Source: Limnohabitans sp. INBF002 (lineage in GTDB: Bacteria; Pseudomonadota; Gammaproteobacteria; Burkholderiales; Burkholderiaceae_C). From it: a stretch of DNA of 64,000 nucleotides. Shown here piece by piece: positions 34,284 through 47,291 of this stretch. The DNA lies in contig NZ_AP027055.1 of NCBI RefSeq assembly GCF_027924905.1, positions 930,001 through 994,000 on the forward strand. Direction: 5' to 3'. A program made the translations under genes and the position numbers. The notes below the pieces were generated by a model, which was not told the origin of the DNA, ran no database searches, and saw only the letters and a list, made by a program, of their open reading frames with translations. Every line of letters starts with the position of its first letter. Position 1 is the stretch's first letter.

Positions 34284-35462
34284 ATGGAAGACATCGTCAT
34301 CGTTTCAGCCGCTCGCACTGCTGTGGGTAAGTTTGGCGGTTCACTCGCCAAAGTGGCTGCCACCGAGTTGGGCTCAATCGTGATTCGCGAAGCCTTGGCA
34401 CGTGCCAACGTGGACCCCGCCTTGGTGGGCGAAGTGATCATGGGCCAAGTGCTGGCAGCGGGTGCTGGCCAAAACCCAGCCCGTCAAGCCTTGATGAAGT
34501 CTGGCATTTCTAACGCTGTGCCGGCGCTGACCATCAACGCCGTGTGTGGCTCTGGTTTGAAGTCAGTCATGTTGGCTGCGCAAGCGGTTGCGTATGGCGA
34601 CAGCGAGATCGTGGTGGCCGGTGGCCAAGAAAACATGAGCGCTTCAGGCCATGTGCTGTTGGGTTCGCGTGACGGCCAACGCATGGGTAACTGGAACATG
34701 ATCGACACCATGATCGTCGACGGTTTGTGGGATGCATACAACCAGTACCACATGGGCATCACGGCTGAAAACGTGGCCAAAGAATTCAACATCACCCGTG
34801 ACATGCAAGACGCTTTGGCTTTGGCGAGCCAACAAAAAGCGTCTGCTGCACAAGATGCTGGCAAGTTCAAAGATGAAATCGTGTCGGTCAATATCCCACA
34901 ACGCAAGGGCGACCCTGTGGTGTTCAACACCGACGAATACATCAATAAGAAAACCACGGCCGACGCGCTGGCGGGTTTGCGTCCTGCCTTCGACAAAGCA
35001 GGCTCAGTGACCGCCGGCAACGCATCAGGCATCAACGACGGCGCAGCTGCGGTCGTTGTGATGACAGCCAAGAAAGCGGCTGCTTTGGGCCTCACGCCTT
35101 TGGCTCGCATTGCGGCTTTCGGTACCAGCGGCTTGGATCCAAAAATCATGGGCATGGGCCCTGTGTCGGCTTCACGCAAAGCTTTGCAACGTGCCGGCTG
35201 GAAAGCCTCTGACATTGACTTGTTCGAACTCAACGAGGCCTTTGCCGCACAAGCCTGCGCGGTGAACCAGCAGTTGGACATCGACCCAGCCAAAGTCAAC
35301 GTCAACGGTGGCGCGATTGCCATCGGTCACCCCATCGGTGCATCAGGCTGTCGCATCTTGGTGACCTTGCTGCACGAAATGCAACGCACCAATGCCAAGA
35401 AGGGCTTGGCGGCACTGTGTATCGGTGGTGGCATGGGCGTGTCATTGGCTTTGGAGCGTTGA
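34284..35462 (+). CDS. phaA: Acetyl-CoA C-acetyltransferase (beta-ketothiolase)
   Basis: It condenses two acetyl-CoA to acetoacetyl-CoA, the first step of PHB synthesis. The 392-residue thiolase has the acyl-accepting cysteine C88 in INAVCGSGLKS, GGQENMSASGH, the base histidine in GGAIAIGHPIGASGCR and the C-terminal LCIGGGMGVSLALER with the second catalytic cysteine. The ATG at 34284 has GGAG 7-10 bases upstream; an in-frame TTG at 34272 overlaps that region and is rejected. It lies 36 bases after phaC. Confidence 0.95.
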   Translation: MEDIVIVSAARTAVGKFGGSLAKVAATELGSIVIREALARANVDPALVGEVIMGQVLAAGAGQNPARQALMKSGISNAVPALTINAVCGSGLKSVMLAAQAVAYGDSEIVVAGGQENMSASGHVLLGSRDGQRMGNWNMIDTMIVDGLWDAYNQYHMGITAENVAKEFNITRDMQDALALASQQKASAAQDAGKFKDEIVSVNIPQRKGDPVVFNTDEYINKKTTADALAGLRPAFDKAGSVTAGNASGINDGAAAVVVMTAKKAAALGLTPLARIAAFGTSGLDPKIMGMGPVSASRKALQRAGWKASDIDLFELNEAFAAQACAVNQQLDIDPAKVNVNGGAIAIGHPIGASGCRILVTLLHEMQRTNAKKGLAALCIGGGMGVSLALER

Positions 35463-35524
35463 TACAACGCCGCTTTCATTTTGTAAATTTCATTCACTAA
35501 AACTCATAAATCAGGAGACAAAAA

Positions 35525-36262
35525 ATGAGCAAAAAAGTAGCGTACGTCACAGGTGGTATGGGTGGTATCGGAACCGCGATTTGCCAACGCCTTCACAAAG
35601 AAGGCTTCAAGGTCATCGCCGGTTGTGGTCCAACACGAGACTTCAACAAATGGCTCGACGAGCAAAAAGCGCTGGGCTACACCTTCTACGCGTCCGTGGG
35701 TAACGTGGGCGATTGGGAGTCAACGGTCGAAGCTTTTACCAAGACCAGGGCCGAACACGGCCCCATCGACGTGTTGGTCAACAACGCAGGCATCACCAAG
35801 GACCGCATGTTCTTGAAGATGACCCGTGAAGACTGGAGCGCCGTGATGAGCACCAACCTCGACTCCATGTTCAACGTGACCAAGCAAGTCGTGCCAGACA
35901 TGGTCGAGCGCGGCTGGGGTCGCATCATCAACATCTCGTCGGTAAACGGTGAAAAAGGCCAAGCCGGTCAAACCAACTACTCGGCTGCCAAAGCCGGCAT
36001 GCACGGTTTCTCCATGGCTTTGGCCCAAGAGTTGGCCACCAAAGGCGTGACGGTCAACACCGTGTCGCCTGGCTACATCGGCACCGACATGGTCAACGCC
36101 ATCCGTCCTGACGTGTTGGAAAAGATTGTGGCCACCGTGCCCGTCAAGCGTTTGGGCAAACCCAGCGAAATCGCGTCCATCATCGCGTGGATGGCCAGTG
36201 AAGATGGTGGCTACACCACCGGCGCTGACTTTGCGGTGAACGGCGGTTTGCACATGGGCTAA
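35525..36262 (+). CDS. phaB: Acetoacetyl-CoA reductase
   Basis: It reduces acetoacetyl-CoA to (R)-3-hydroxybutyryl-CoA with NADPH, feeding PhaC. The 245-residue short-chain dehydrogenase has the cofactor loop TGGMGGIGTAI, the NNAG motif (VLVNNAGITKDRM), the serine of ISSVNGEKGQ and the catalytic YSAAK tetrad residues. GGAGA precedes the ATG. It is the last gene of the operon and is followed by a bidirectional terminator. Confidence 0.96.
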   Translation: MSKKVAYVTGGMGGIGTAICQRLHKEGFKVIAGCGPTRDFNKWLDEQKALGYTFYASVGNVGDWESTVEAFTKTRAEHGPIDVLVNNAGITKDRMFLKMTREDWSAVMSTNLDSMFNVTKQVVPDMVERGWGRIINISSVNGEKGQAGQTNYSAAKAGMHGFSMALAQELATKGVTVNTVSPGYIGTDMVNAIRPDVLEKIVATVPVKRLGKPSEIASIIAWMASEDGGYTTGADFAVNGGLHMG

Positions 36263-36280
36263 GCCTTTGTGGCACCCATG

Positions 36281-36307
36281 AAAAAGCCCGCTTCAAGCGG
36301 GCTTTTT
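36281..36307. terminator. Bidirectional intrinsic terminator
   Basis: AAAAAGCCCGCTT pairs with AGCGGGCTTTTT. It lies between phaB and the convergent SPFH gene and can act in both directions. Confidence 0.92.
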
Positions 36308-36325
36308 CACGTCAGCTTGCGCCGC

Positions 36326-37234
36326 TTATTTGTCCAGCTTCACCATCTGCATGGCTGAGGCAATCAGGCCCGACACCTCGGTCATGTTGCTGGGCACGAT
36401 GAGCGTGGTCTTGGCATCTGACGCCACCTTGGCGTAGGCCTGCACCGCTTGTTCGGCCACTTTGAGTTGCACGGCTTGTTCGCCGCCGGGTTGGCGAATG
36501 GCCGCTGCAATGCGCTCAATCGCTTGGGCGGTGGCGTCGGCCACGGCGGTGATGGAGGCGGCTTCGCCTTGGGCTTTGTTGATGGCGGCTTGTTTCTCGC
36601 CTTCTGAGCGGGCAATGAAGGCTTCGCGCTCGCCGGTGGCAATGTTGATTTGCTCTTGGCGACGGCCTTCAGAGGCTGCGATCAGGGCGCGCTTTTCACG
36701 CTCTGCCGTGATTTGCGCTTGCATGGCATGCAAGATTTCGGCGGGTGGTGTGAGGTCTTTGATTTCGTAGCGCAGCACTTTCACGCCCCAGTTCAGCGCG
36801 GCTTCGTCAATGGCTGCCACCACTTGCGCGTTGATGATGTCGCGCTCTTCAAAGGTTTTGTCGAGTTCCAACTTGCCAATCACGCTGCGCAAGCTGGTTT
36901 GTGCCAGCTGCGTGACGGCCATGATGTAGTTGGACGAGCCGTAGCTGGCCAGGCGCGGGTCGGTCACTTGGAAATACAAAATGCCATCGACTTGCAGCTG
37001 CGTGTTGTCGCGCGTGATGCAAATTTGGCTAGGCACGTCGAGTGGAATTTCTTTGAGGCTGTGCTTTTGAATCACGTTGTCGATGAAGGGCACCACAAAG
37101 TTCAAGCCGGGTGTGAGGCTGGCGTGGTACTTGCCCAGCCGTTCCACCACCCACGCGTTTTGTTGGGGCACGACTTTGACGGTTTTGACGATGAACAAAA
37201 CGGCAATGGCTAAAAGGAGGAGAGCGATTTCCAT
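36326..37234 (-). CDS. SPFH/Band 7 membrane protein (QmcA/paraslipin-like)
   Basis: This is a 302-residue flotillin/stomatin-type scaffold protein anchored by one N-terminal helix (residues 2-20, EIALLLLAIAVLFIVKTV). The SPFH domain follows (VPQQNAWVVERLGKYHASL, TPGLNFVVPFID), then a long Ala/Glu/Arg-rich coiled coil (about 180-250) and a short C-terminal segment. Such proteins organise membrane microdomains and assemble into cages. It is paired with an NfeD gene 18 bases upstream, the standard partner for this family. Confidence 0.92.
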   Translation of the reverse strand: MEIALLLLAIAVLFIVKTVKVVPQQNAWVVERLGKYHASLTPGLNFVVPFIDNVIQKHSLKEIPLDVPSQICITRDNTQLQVDGILYFQVTDPRLASYGSSNYIMAVTQLAQTSLRSVIGKLELDKTFEERDIINAQVVAAIDEAALNWGVKVLRYEIKDLTPPAEILHAMQAQITAEREKRALIAASEGRRQEQINIATGEREAFIARSEGEKQAAINKAQGEAASITAVADATAQAIERIAAAIRQPGGEQAVQLKVAEQAVQAYAKVASDAKTTLIVPSNMTEVSGLIASAMQMVKLDK

Positions 37235-37252
37235 GTGTGACCTTTGGAGAAG

Positions 37253-37666
37253 TTAGATTTTTTCAAGCACCAAGCGGTTACCTTGCATCTCAATGATGCG
37301 GTGCAAGCCCGGTTCATGTGTGATGTCTTGCGCGCAAACGGCGGCCCATTGTGTGCCTCGGTGTTTGACTTGGGCGTGGCCTTGCGCGTCCCAGGCTTCG
37401 ACCGTGACGATTTCGCCAATGTCCAGATGAATGTTGCTGTCTTGCGCATCGTTGCTCGGCGTTTGCTTGATGTTCCACAGCACGACCGCCGCGCCTCCGA
37501 CCACAGCTGCCGTGACGATTTGCACGGTCAGCGAGCCACCGGCGTAGGCGGCCAGTGCAGCGACTGCCGCACCGAGGGAGAGCATGAGCAAATAAAACGT
37601 GCCGGTTAGCAGTTCAGCCACCACGAGACCGCCTGCGACGAGCCACCAGAGGGTTGGGTTATCCAT
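37253..37666 (-). CDS. NfeD-family membrane protein
   Basis: This is a 137-residue short NfeD (1b type) partner of SPFH proteins. Two or three N-terminal helices (LWWLVAGGLVVAELLTGTFY, then LMLSLGAAVAALAAYAGG and VQIVTAAVVGGAAVVLW, cited in part) are followed by a C-terminal OB-fold soluble domain (IGEIVTVEAWDAQGHAQVKHRG). It lacks the N-terminal serine protease domain of long NfeD proteins. The ATG at 37666 is chosen because MDNPTLWWLVAGG begins at the first helix. It is first in the two-gene unit and divergent from dusA. Confidence 0.9.
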   Translation of the reverse strand: MDNPTLWWLVAGGLVVAELLTGTFYLLMLSLGAAVAALAAYAGGSLTVQIVTAAVVGGAAVVLWNIKQTPSNDAQDSNIHLDIGEIVTVEAWDAQGHAQVKHRGTQWAAVCAQDITHEPGLHRIIEMQGNRLVLEKI

Positions 37667-37748
37667 CGTCAAGCCCTTTGAAATGAATGTTTTTCGGTAC
37701 ATCGCCATTGTGCCTAATCTGGCCGCGAGGGCGCGGGATAATTGCCAC

Positions 37749-38771
37749 ATGAATTTTCCTGATGCCGCGTTTTGGCGCACCTCGGTTGCCCCCATGATGG
37801 ATTGGACGGACCGCCACTGCCGTTACTTTCACCGTCTGCTTAGCCGCAACACCTTGCTCTACACAGAAATGGTCACCACCGGCGCTCTGCGCCATGGCGA
37901 TACGCAGCGACATTTGCGTTTCAATACCGAAGAGCATCCCGTGGCTTTGCAGCTCGGCGGCAGCGATGCGGCAGACTTGGCCCATGGCGCCAAGCTCGGT
38001 GAACAGTGGGGCTACGACGAAATCAACCTCAACTGTGGTTGCCCGTCTGACCGCGTGCAGCGCGGCGCATTTGGTGCGTGCTTGATGAATGACCCACACA
38101 CCGTAGCGGACGGTGTCAAAGCCATGTTGGATGTAGTGAGCGTGCCCGTGTCTGTCAAGCACCGCATTGGCATTGACCGTATTGAAAGCTACGACTTTGT
38201 GCGCGACTTTGTGGGCACGGTCAGCGATGCAGGTTGCAAGGTGTTCATCGTGCATGCGCGCAACGCGTGGCTCGATGGTTTAAGCCCCAAAGAAAACCGG
38301 GAAATTCCACCCCTGCGCTACGAGCTGGGCTATCAGTTGAAAAAAGACTTTCCGAATTTGGTCATTGCGATCAACGGCGGCATCACCACCAATGCCCAAA
38401 TGACCGAGCACTTGCAGCATGTAGATGGTGTGATGTTGGGGCGTGAGGCGTATTACAACCCTTGGCTTTTGACCACTTGGGATGCCGAGTTCTACAGTGA
38501 TTTCCATGACATCCCAACCCGTGAAGCGGTAGAGGAGTCTATGGTCGCTTACATGGAGCGGGCCAACGTCGAAGACGGTTGTCCTTGGTATCCCATTGCC
38601 CGTCACATGCTAGGCCTGTACCACGGCCAACGTGGTGCGCGTTTATGGCGTCAGGTGTGGAGCAACCACAAGCTCAAACCTTTGCCGCCGCGCGACGTGT
38701 TGAATATTGCACGTGAGGCCCTGGCCCGAGGCGCAGAAAAGCCCAACGAGATGCCACACGATGCCGTCTGA
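37749..38771 (+). CDS. dusA: tRNA-dihydrouridine(20/20a) synthase DusA
   Basis: This FMN-dependent enzyme reduces uridine 20/20a in the tRNA D-loop. The 340-residue protein shows the Dus TIM-barrel start SVAPMMDWTDRHCRYF, the subgroup-typical LNCGCPSDRVQRGAFG with the catalytic cysteine, VKHRIGID, AINGGI and GREAYYNPW segments. The DusA assignment rests on the SDRVQ motif and overall length. The ATG at 37749 is chosen since MNFPDAAFWRTSVAPM aligns with the family start. It overlaps the EamA gene by 11 bases. Confidence 0.92.
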   Translation: MNFPDAAFWRTSVAPMMDWTDRHCRYFHRLLSRNTLLYTEMVTTGALRHGDTQRHLRFNTEEHPVALQLGGSDAADLAHGAKLGEQWGYDEINLNCGCPSDRVQRGAFGACLMNDPHTVADGVKAMLDVVSVPVSVKHRIGIDRIESYDFVRDFVGTVSDAGCKVFIVHARNAWLDGLSPKENREIPPLRYELGYQLKKDFPNLVIAINGGITTNAQMTEHLQHVDGVMLGREAYYNPWLLTTWDAEFYSDFHDIPTREAVEESMVAYMERANVEDGCPWYPIARHMLGLYHGQRGARLWRQVWSNHKLKPLPPRDVLNIAREALARGAEKPNEMPHDAV

Positions 38772-39699
38772 ATTGGGCACGGTGCGCATGCGCCGTTGGG
38801 CGGTGGCGTTGATTTGGCTCATTCCTTTGCTTTGGACGGTCAACATCGTGGTGGCGCGACAGGCGCCGGGTGTGGTGTCAGCCCATGTGTTGGCTTTGGG
38901 CCGTTGGGGAATTGCTGGCGCCATCTTGGCGGCGTTCAGTTACCGTGAGCTGTGGGCGCAGCGTGCTTATGTTTGGCAACACCGCTGGCGCTATGTGGCC
39001 TTGGGCGGGTGCGGCATGTGGATTTGCGGGGCTTGGGTGTACCTGGCGGGTGAGAGCACGGTGGGGATGAATATTTCGCTCATTTATGCATCTTCGCCCG
39101 TGTTGATCGCGTTGGGCTCTGTGATTTGGTTGGGTGAGCGATTTTCTAAGCGTCAAATCCTCGGTGTCATTCTGGCCATGACGGGTGTGGTGCATGTGGT
39201 GGTGAAAGGTGAGTGGGTGCATTTGTCGAACGTGCACTTAGTGCCTGGCGATTTGTGGATCGTGGCTACTTCTGTGTCATGGGCGGCATATGCGCTGTTG
39301 CAAAAACGCTGGCCTAGTCCGTTGGGTTCAACGGCCCAGTTGGCAGCTGCTTGTATAGGCGGTGTGGCGGTGTTGTTGCCGTTTGCGGTGTGGGAGCTAT
39401 ATCAAGCCAGTACACCAGAAGTTGGTACACATGCTTTGTGGATGATGGTCGCTACCGCTTTGTTCCCTGGTGTGGGCGCTTATTGGATTTATGGCTGGAC
39501 ACAAAAGATTTTGGGTGCCAGTCGTGTGGCAATGACCTTGTACCTTGGACCGCTTTATACCGCTGCGGTGGGTTGGCTGGTGCTTGACGAGCCTTTGGGA
39601 TTGCATCACTTGGCTGGTGGTGTGTTGATTTTGTCTGGCGTGGCGTTGGTCATGGCCGTGCAGGGGGTCTTGAGTCGCCAAGACGTTAGCGAAGGCTGA
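38761..39699 (+). CDS. EamA/DMT-family transporter
   Basis: This is a 312-residue inner-membrane protein with about ten hydrophobic helices in two homologous halves, typical of drug/metabolite transporters. Each half ends in an EamA signature (YASSPVLIALGSVIWLGERF in the first, LYLGPLYTAAVGWLVLDEPL in the second). The substrate is unknown. The ATG at 38761 overlaps the dusA stop and suggests coupling; an ATG at 38788 just before the first helix is also possible. Confidence 0.85.
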   Translation: MPSELGTVRMRRWAVALIWLIPLLWTVNIVVARQAPGVVSAHVLALGRWGIAGAILAAFSYRELWAQRAYVWQHRWRYVALGGCGMWICGAWVYLAGESTVGMNISLIYASSPVLIALGSVIWLGERFSKRQILGVILAMTGVVHVVVKGEWVHLSNVHLVPGDLWIVATSVSWAAYALLQKRWPSPLGSTAQLAAACIGGVAVLLPFAVWELYQASTPEVGTHALWMMVATALFPGVGAYWIYGWTQKILGASRVAMTLYLGPLYTAAVGWLVLDEPLGLHHLAGGVLILSGVALVMAVQGVLSRQDVSEG

Positions 39700-39700
39700 G

Positions 39701-40336
39701 TCAGCTTGCCGCTTCCAAGCCGTTGGCGAAGTGGGCGTTCATGCACTGCACACTCATGGCCACGTTGCGCGCCATCAGCGCATCCATGATGGCTTGGTGC
39801 TCTTTCAACGACTCTTCCAAACGGCCAGTCTTGAGCAGTGAGTTGTGGCGGTTGAGCTTCATCACCTTGCGCAAGTCAGCCACCATTTGGTCGCGCCAAC
39901 GGTTGTTGGCAATTTCCAGCAAGCGCATGTGAAAGCGCTCGTTGATTTCAAAGAACTTTTCGCGGTCAGCCACGGCGGCTGTTAGCTCTGCGTGCAGGGC
40001 TTGCAAATCTTGCAGTTGTTCAACCGTAGCGTCTTTGGCCACTACGCCAGCAGCATCTGACTCAAGCAAAGAGAGCAGGTGGTACACATCGCGCTGGTCT
40101 TTCTCGTTGACCTCGGTCACATACGCGCCGCGACGCACCTTCATGGTCACCAAGCCTTCGGCAGCCAGCACCTTGAGGGCTTCGCGCATGGGGGTGCGGC
40201 TGATGCCATATTCCTCGGCCAGGCGCATCTCGTCAATCCAGCTGCCTGGCTCTAACTCGCTCGCAAAAATGCGCTGACGAAGCAGTTCGGCTACTTCTTC
40301 ATACAGGGCGCGAGGCGTGAGGGTGACGGCAGACAT
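39701..40336 (-). CDS. GntR-family regulator, FadR/FCD subfamily
   Basis: This is a 211-residue regulator. The N-terminal winged HTH (residues about 8-75, LYEEVAELLRQRIFASELEP then RTPMREALKVLAAEGLV) is of the GntR type. The C-terminal all-helical FCD domain (about 85-205, HLLSLLESDAAGVVA, FHMRLLEIANN, EHQAIMDALMARN) usually binds an acid or acyl ligand through a metal. It is transcribed away from mcm, and its neighbours suggest that it controls propionyl-CoA/methylmalonyl-CoA metabolism. A TNGTNNNACNA-type site lies ten bases before its start. Confidence 0.9.
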   Translation of the reverse strand: MSAVTLTPRALYEEVAELLRQRIFASELEPGSWIDEMRLAEEYGISRTPMREALKVLAAEGLVTMKVRRGAYVTEVNEKDQRDVYHLLSLLESDAAGVVAKDATVEQLQDLQALHAELTAAVADREKFFEINERFHMRLLEIANNRWRDQMVADLRKVMKLNRHNSLLKTGRLEESLKEHQAIMDALMARNVAMSVQCMNAHFANGLEAAS

Positions 40337-40345
40337 GGGCTTGAA

Positions 40346-40356
40346 TTGTAAGACTA
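40346..40356. promoter_or_regulatory. Candidate FadR/VanR-type operator
   Basis: TTGTAAGACTA fits the general FCD-regulator half-palindrome T-N-GT-N3-AC-N-A. It lies ten bases upstream of the GntR start in the GntR-mcm divergent region, a position suited to autorepression. Confidence 0.45.
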
Positions 40357-40365
40357 AATAAGATT

Positions 40366-40395
40366 TTGCATCAATAATTATGAATGATATGATGC
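40366..40395 (+). promoter_or_regulatory. Possible mcm promoter with embedded GCATCA/TGATGC inverted repeat
   Basis: TTGCAT (40366-40371) and TATGAT (40388-40393) are spaced by 16 bases. The -10 matches well and the -35 is weak. GCATCA (40368-40373) and TGATGC (40390-40395) form an inverted repeat over both elements, so a bound protein could block them. Confidence 0.4.
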
Positions 40396-40469
40396 CCAAA
40401 GCACATAGCCCATGGGGTTAACCTTGGGTTTGTTCGATAGCTGAAAACACCTTTCACGAGTGATTTGCC

Positions 40470-42643
<2,174 letters not shown>

Positions 42644-42647
<4 letters not shown>

Positions 42648-43657
42648 CACCTGAGCAGTTGCTCGACGGCTTGCTGCGCGGCAACGCTGCCGTGCAGCGT
42701 CGTGCCATGGCCAAAGCCATCACGCTTTTAGAGTCGACGCGCACCGATCACCGGGCCTTGGCCGATGACTTGCTCACGGCCATGCTGCCGCACACGGGCA
42801 AGTCGTTTCGCTTAGGCATCAGTGGCGTACCGGGCGTGGGTAAGTCCACCTTCATTGAGGCGCTGGGTCTTTACCTGATTGCTCAGGGCCACCGCGTGGC
42901 GGTGTTGACCATTGACCCGTCTTCAACGGTGTCTGGCGGCTCGATCTTGGGTGACAAAACCCGCATGGAATTTTTGAGTGTTCACGCGCAAGCTTACATT
43001 CGCCCCAGTCCATCGAGTGGCACTTTGGGTGGTGTGGCTGAAAAAACGCGCGAGTCCATGTTGGTCTGCGAAGCCGCAGGCTACGACGTGGTGATTGTCG
43101 AAACCGTGGGCGTTGGCCAAAGCGAAACTGCGGTGGCCAACATGACCGACATGTTTGTGTTGTTGCAGTTGCCCAATGCGGGCGACGACTTGCAAGCCAT
43201 CAAAAAAGGCGTGATGGAGATTGCCGATTTGGTGGTCATCAACAAAGCCGACATCGACGCCACCGCTGCCACGCGTGCGCAGTTGCAAATCACCAGTGCT
43301 TTGCAACTGTTGGGCATGCACGGTGGGGCAGGCCATGCGCACCGCAACACCGAGGTGTGGCACCCCAAGGTTGTGCAGCTCAGCGCCTTGCTGAACCAGG
43401 GGGTGGACGCGTTTTGGGCCGCTGTGTGCGAGTTCAAAGCCTTGCAAACCCAGAACGGTCGCTTTGCCGAGCGCCGCCAACACCAAGCCTTGTCGTGGAT
43501 GTGGGAACGCATCGATGCAGGCCTCAAACAAGCCTTTCGGGCGCAGCCGCGTGTGCAAACACTGCTGCCCCAACTCAGCCAACACGTCGCATCTGGCCAA
43601 TTGGCCGCATCGACGGCTGCCCGTCAACTGCTCAGCGCTTATCAGGCGCAGGGTTAA
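42644..43657 (+). CDS. meaB: Methylmalonyl-CoA mutase-associated GTPase MeaB
   Basis: MeaB is a G-protein chaperone that loads and protects B12 on methylmalonyl-CoA mutase. Starting at GTG 42644, which overlaps the mcm stop, it has 337 residues. The P-loop is GVPGVGKS at 61-68, followed by the [16 protein letters not shown] switch, [14 protein letters not shown] and the guanine-specificity NKAD. In-frame sequence further upstream lies inside mcm and is not part of the protein. pccB follows after 32 bases. Confidence 0.94.
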
Positions 43658-43689
43658 TTTGAAATCTTCCTGGAGAAAAGAGAGCAACC

Positions 43690-45222
<1,533 letters not shown>

Positions 45223-45242
45223 GCCGCTAGGAGAAGAAGAAC

Positions 45243-47291
45243 ATGTTTACAAAAATTCTGATTGCAAACCGTGGCGAAATCGCTTGCCGCGTCATCGCCA
45301 CCGCTCACAAGATGGGCATCAAAACCGTGGCCGTTTATTCTGAAGCCGACAAAGAAGCACGTCATGTGCAACTGGCTGACGAAGCGGTGTTGATTGGCCC
45401 AGCGGCCTCGCGCGAGTCTTATCTTGTGGCGGACAAAATCATTGCGGCTGCCAAGGCCACAGGCGCACAAGCCATTCACCCTGGCTACGGCTTTTTGAGC
45501 GAGAACGCTGAGTTCTCCAAGCGCTGCGAAGACGAGGGCATTGCCTTTATCGGCCCACGCCACTTTTCGATCTCGGCCATGGGCGACAAGATCGAATCTA
45601 AAAAGTTAGCTGGCGCTGCTGGCGTGAGCTGTATTCCTGGCTACAACGATGCCATCGACACCGCCGAACAAGCGGTCGAGATTGCCAAAGGCATTGGCTA
45701 CCCCGTCATGATCAAGGCCTCGGCCGGCGGCGGTGGCAAGGGCTTGCGTGTGGCCTTCAACGACAAAGAAGCCCTCGAAGGTTTCACGTCTTGCCGCAAC
45801 GAAGCGCGCAACAGTTTTGGCGATGACCGCGTGTTCATCGAGAAATACGTGCTTGAGCCTCGCCACATTGAAATTCAAGTGTTGGGCGACAGCCATGGCA
45901 ACGTGGTGTATTTGAACGAGCGCGAGTGCTCGATCCAGCGCCGTCACCAAAAAGTGATTGAAGAAGCGCCATCGCCCTTCATCAGCGAAGCCACCCGCAA
46001 AGCCATGGGCGAACAAGCCGTGGCCTTGGCCAAAGCTGTGAAGTACCAATCTGCCGGTACGGTTGAATTCGTGGTCGGCAAAGACCAAGACTTCTACTTC
46101 CTCGAGATGAACACCCGTCTGCAGGTGGAGCATCCCGTGACCGAAGCCATCACGGGCCTCGATTTGGTCGAGATGATGATTCGCGTGGCGGCTGGTGAGA
46201 AATTGCCAATCGCCCAAAAGGATGTGCAGCGCAATGGCTGGTCCATCGAATGCCGTATCAACGCCGAAGACCCGTTCCGCAATTTCTTGCCATCGACAGG
46301 CCGCTTGGTGCGTTTCCAAACGCCCAAACAAACCATGTTCCAAGGCAACACGGCTGACTTGCTCGGCGTGCGTGTGGACACGGGTGTGCAAGACGGCGGT
46401 GAGATTCCGATGTTCTACGATTCGATGATCGCCAAGCTCATCGTCCACGGCAAAGACCGCAACGACGCCATCGCCAAGATGCGCGAAGCTTTGAACGGTT
46501 TTGTGATTCGCGGCATCAGCTCGAACATCCCGTTCCAAGCCGCTTTGTTGGCGCATCCCAAGTTTGTGTCGGGCGACTTCAACACGGGCTTTATTGCTGA
46601 GCAATACAGCAAAGGTTTCCGCGCAGAAGACGTGCCGCATGACGACCACGACTTTTTGGCTGCTTTGGCTGCATTCGTGCGTCGCAAGTCACGCCAACGC
46701 GCTGCCAATTTGAGCGGCCAGTTGCCTGGCTACGACGTGCAGATTGGTCAAGACTACGCTGTGGTTGAGTTGGGCCAAGGCGGTGACAACCGTTACGTGC
46801 CAGTGCATGTGGACGAGTTCGTGGGCAAGCCGGGTGTGGCGCAAATCACCATCGGTGGCAAAACCTACGCGATTGAAAGCAAGTCACGCTTGAACGACAT
46901 TCGCATCGAAGGCACTTGCAACGGCAAACCTTTCACGGCGCAAATCGAGCGCGGCACCTTGAAGAACCCATTGGCTTTGCAAGTGCAACACAACGGCACG
47001 CGCATTGAAGCTTTGGTGATGTCGCCACGCATGGCCGAGTTGCACAAACTCATGCCATTCAAAGCGCCACCTGATTTGAGCCGTTATGTGCTGTCGCCCA
47101 TGCCTGGCTTGTTGGTCGAAGTGTCTGTGACACCTGGCCAAAAAGTGCAAGCGGGTGAGCGCGTCGCCGTCATCGAAGCTATGAAGATGGAAAACGTGTT
47201 GTTCGCAGCGCAAGACGGCGTGGTCAAACAAGTGGTCGCGGCCAAAGGCGAGTCACTCACGGTGGACCAAATGATTGTGGAGTTCGAATAA
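45243..47291 (+). CDS. pccA: Propionyl-CoA carboxylase alpha subunit (biotin carboxylase plus biotin carrier)
   Basis: The 682-residue protein carboxylates its own biotin and pairs with PccB. It has an ATP-grasp biotin carboxylase domain (1-450, NRGEIACRVI, KASAGGGGKGLR, MNTRLQVEHPVTE), a linker/BT domain, and a C-terminal biotinyl domain with the lysine K648 in EAMKMEN. GGAGAAG lies 6-12 bases before the ATG. The next gene starts directly after its stop. It is annotated as propionyl-CoA specific because of the mcm-meaB context; acetyl/geranyl-CoA variants are less likely. Confidence 0.94.
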   Translation: MFTKILIANRGEIACRVIATAHKMGIKTVAVYSEADKEARHVQLADEAVLIGPAASRESYLVADKIIAAAKATGAQAIHPGYGFLSENAEFSKRCEDEGIAFIGPRHFSISAMGDKIESKKLAGAAGVSCIPGYNDAIDTAEQAVEIAKGIGYPVMIKASAGGGGKGLRVAFNDKEALEGFTSCRNEARNSFGDDRVFIEKYVLEPRHIEIQVLGDSHGNVVYLNERECSIQRRHQKVIEEAPSPFISEATRKAMGEQAVALAKAVKYQSAGTVEFVVGKDQDFYFLEMNTRLQVEHPVTEAITGLDLVEMMIRVAAGEKLPIAQKDVQRNGWSIECRINAEDPFRNFLPSTGRLVRFQTPKQTMFQGNTADLLGVRVDTGVQDGGEIPMFYDSMIAKLIVHGKDRNDAIAKMREALNGFVIRGISSNIPFQAALLAHPKFVSGDFNTGFIAEQYSKGFRAEDVPHDDHDFLAALAAFVRRKSRQRAANLSGQLPGYDVQIGQDYAVVELGQGGDNRYVPVHVDEFVGKPGVAQITIGGKTYAIESKSRLNDIRIEGTCNGKPFTAQIERGTLKNPLALQVQHNGTRIEALVMSPRMAELHKLMPFKAPPDLSRYVLSPMPGLLVEVSVTPGQKVQAGERVAVIEAMKMENVLFAAQDGVVKQVVAAKGESLTVDQMIVEFE

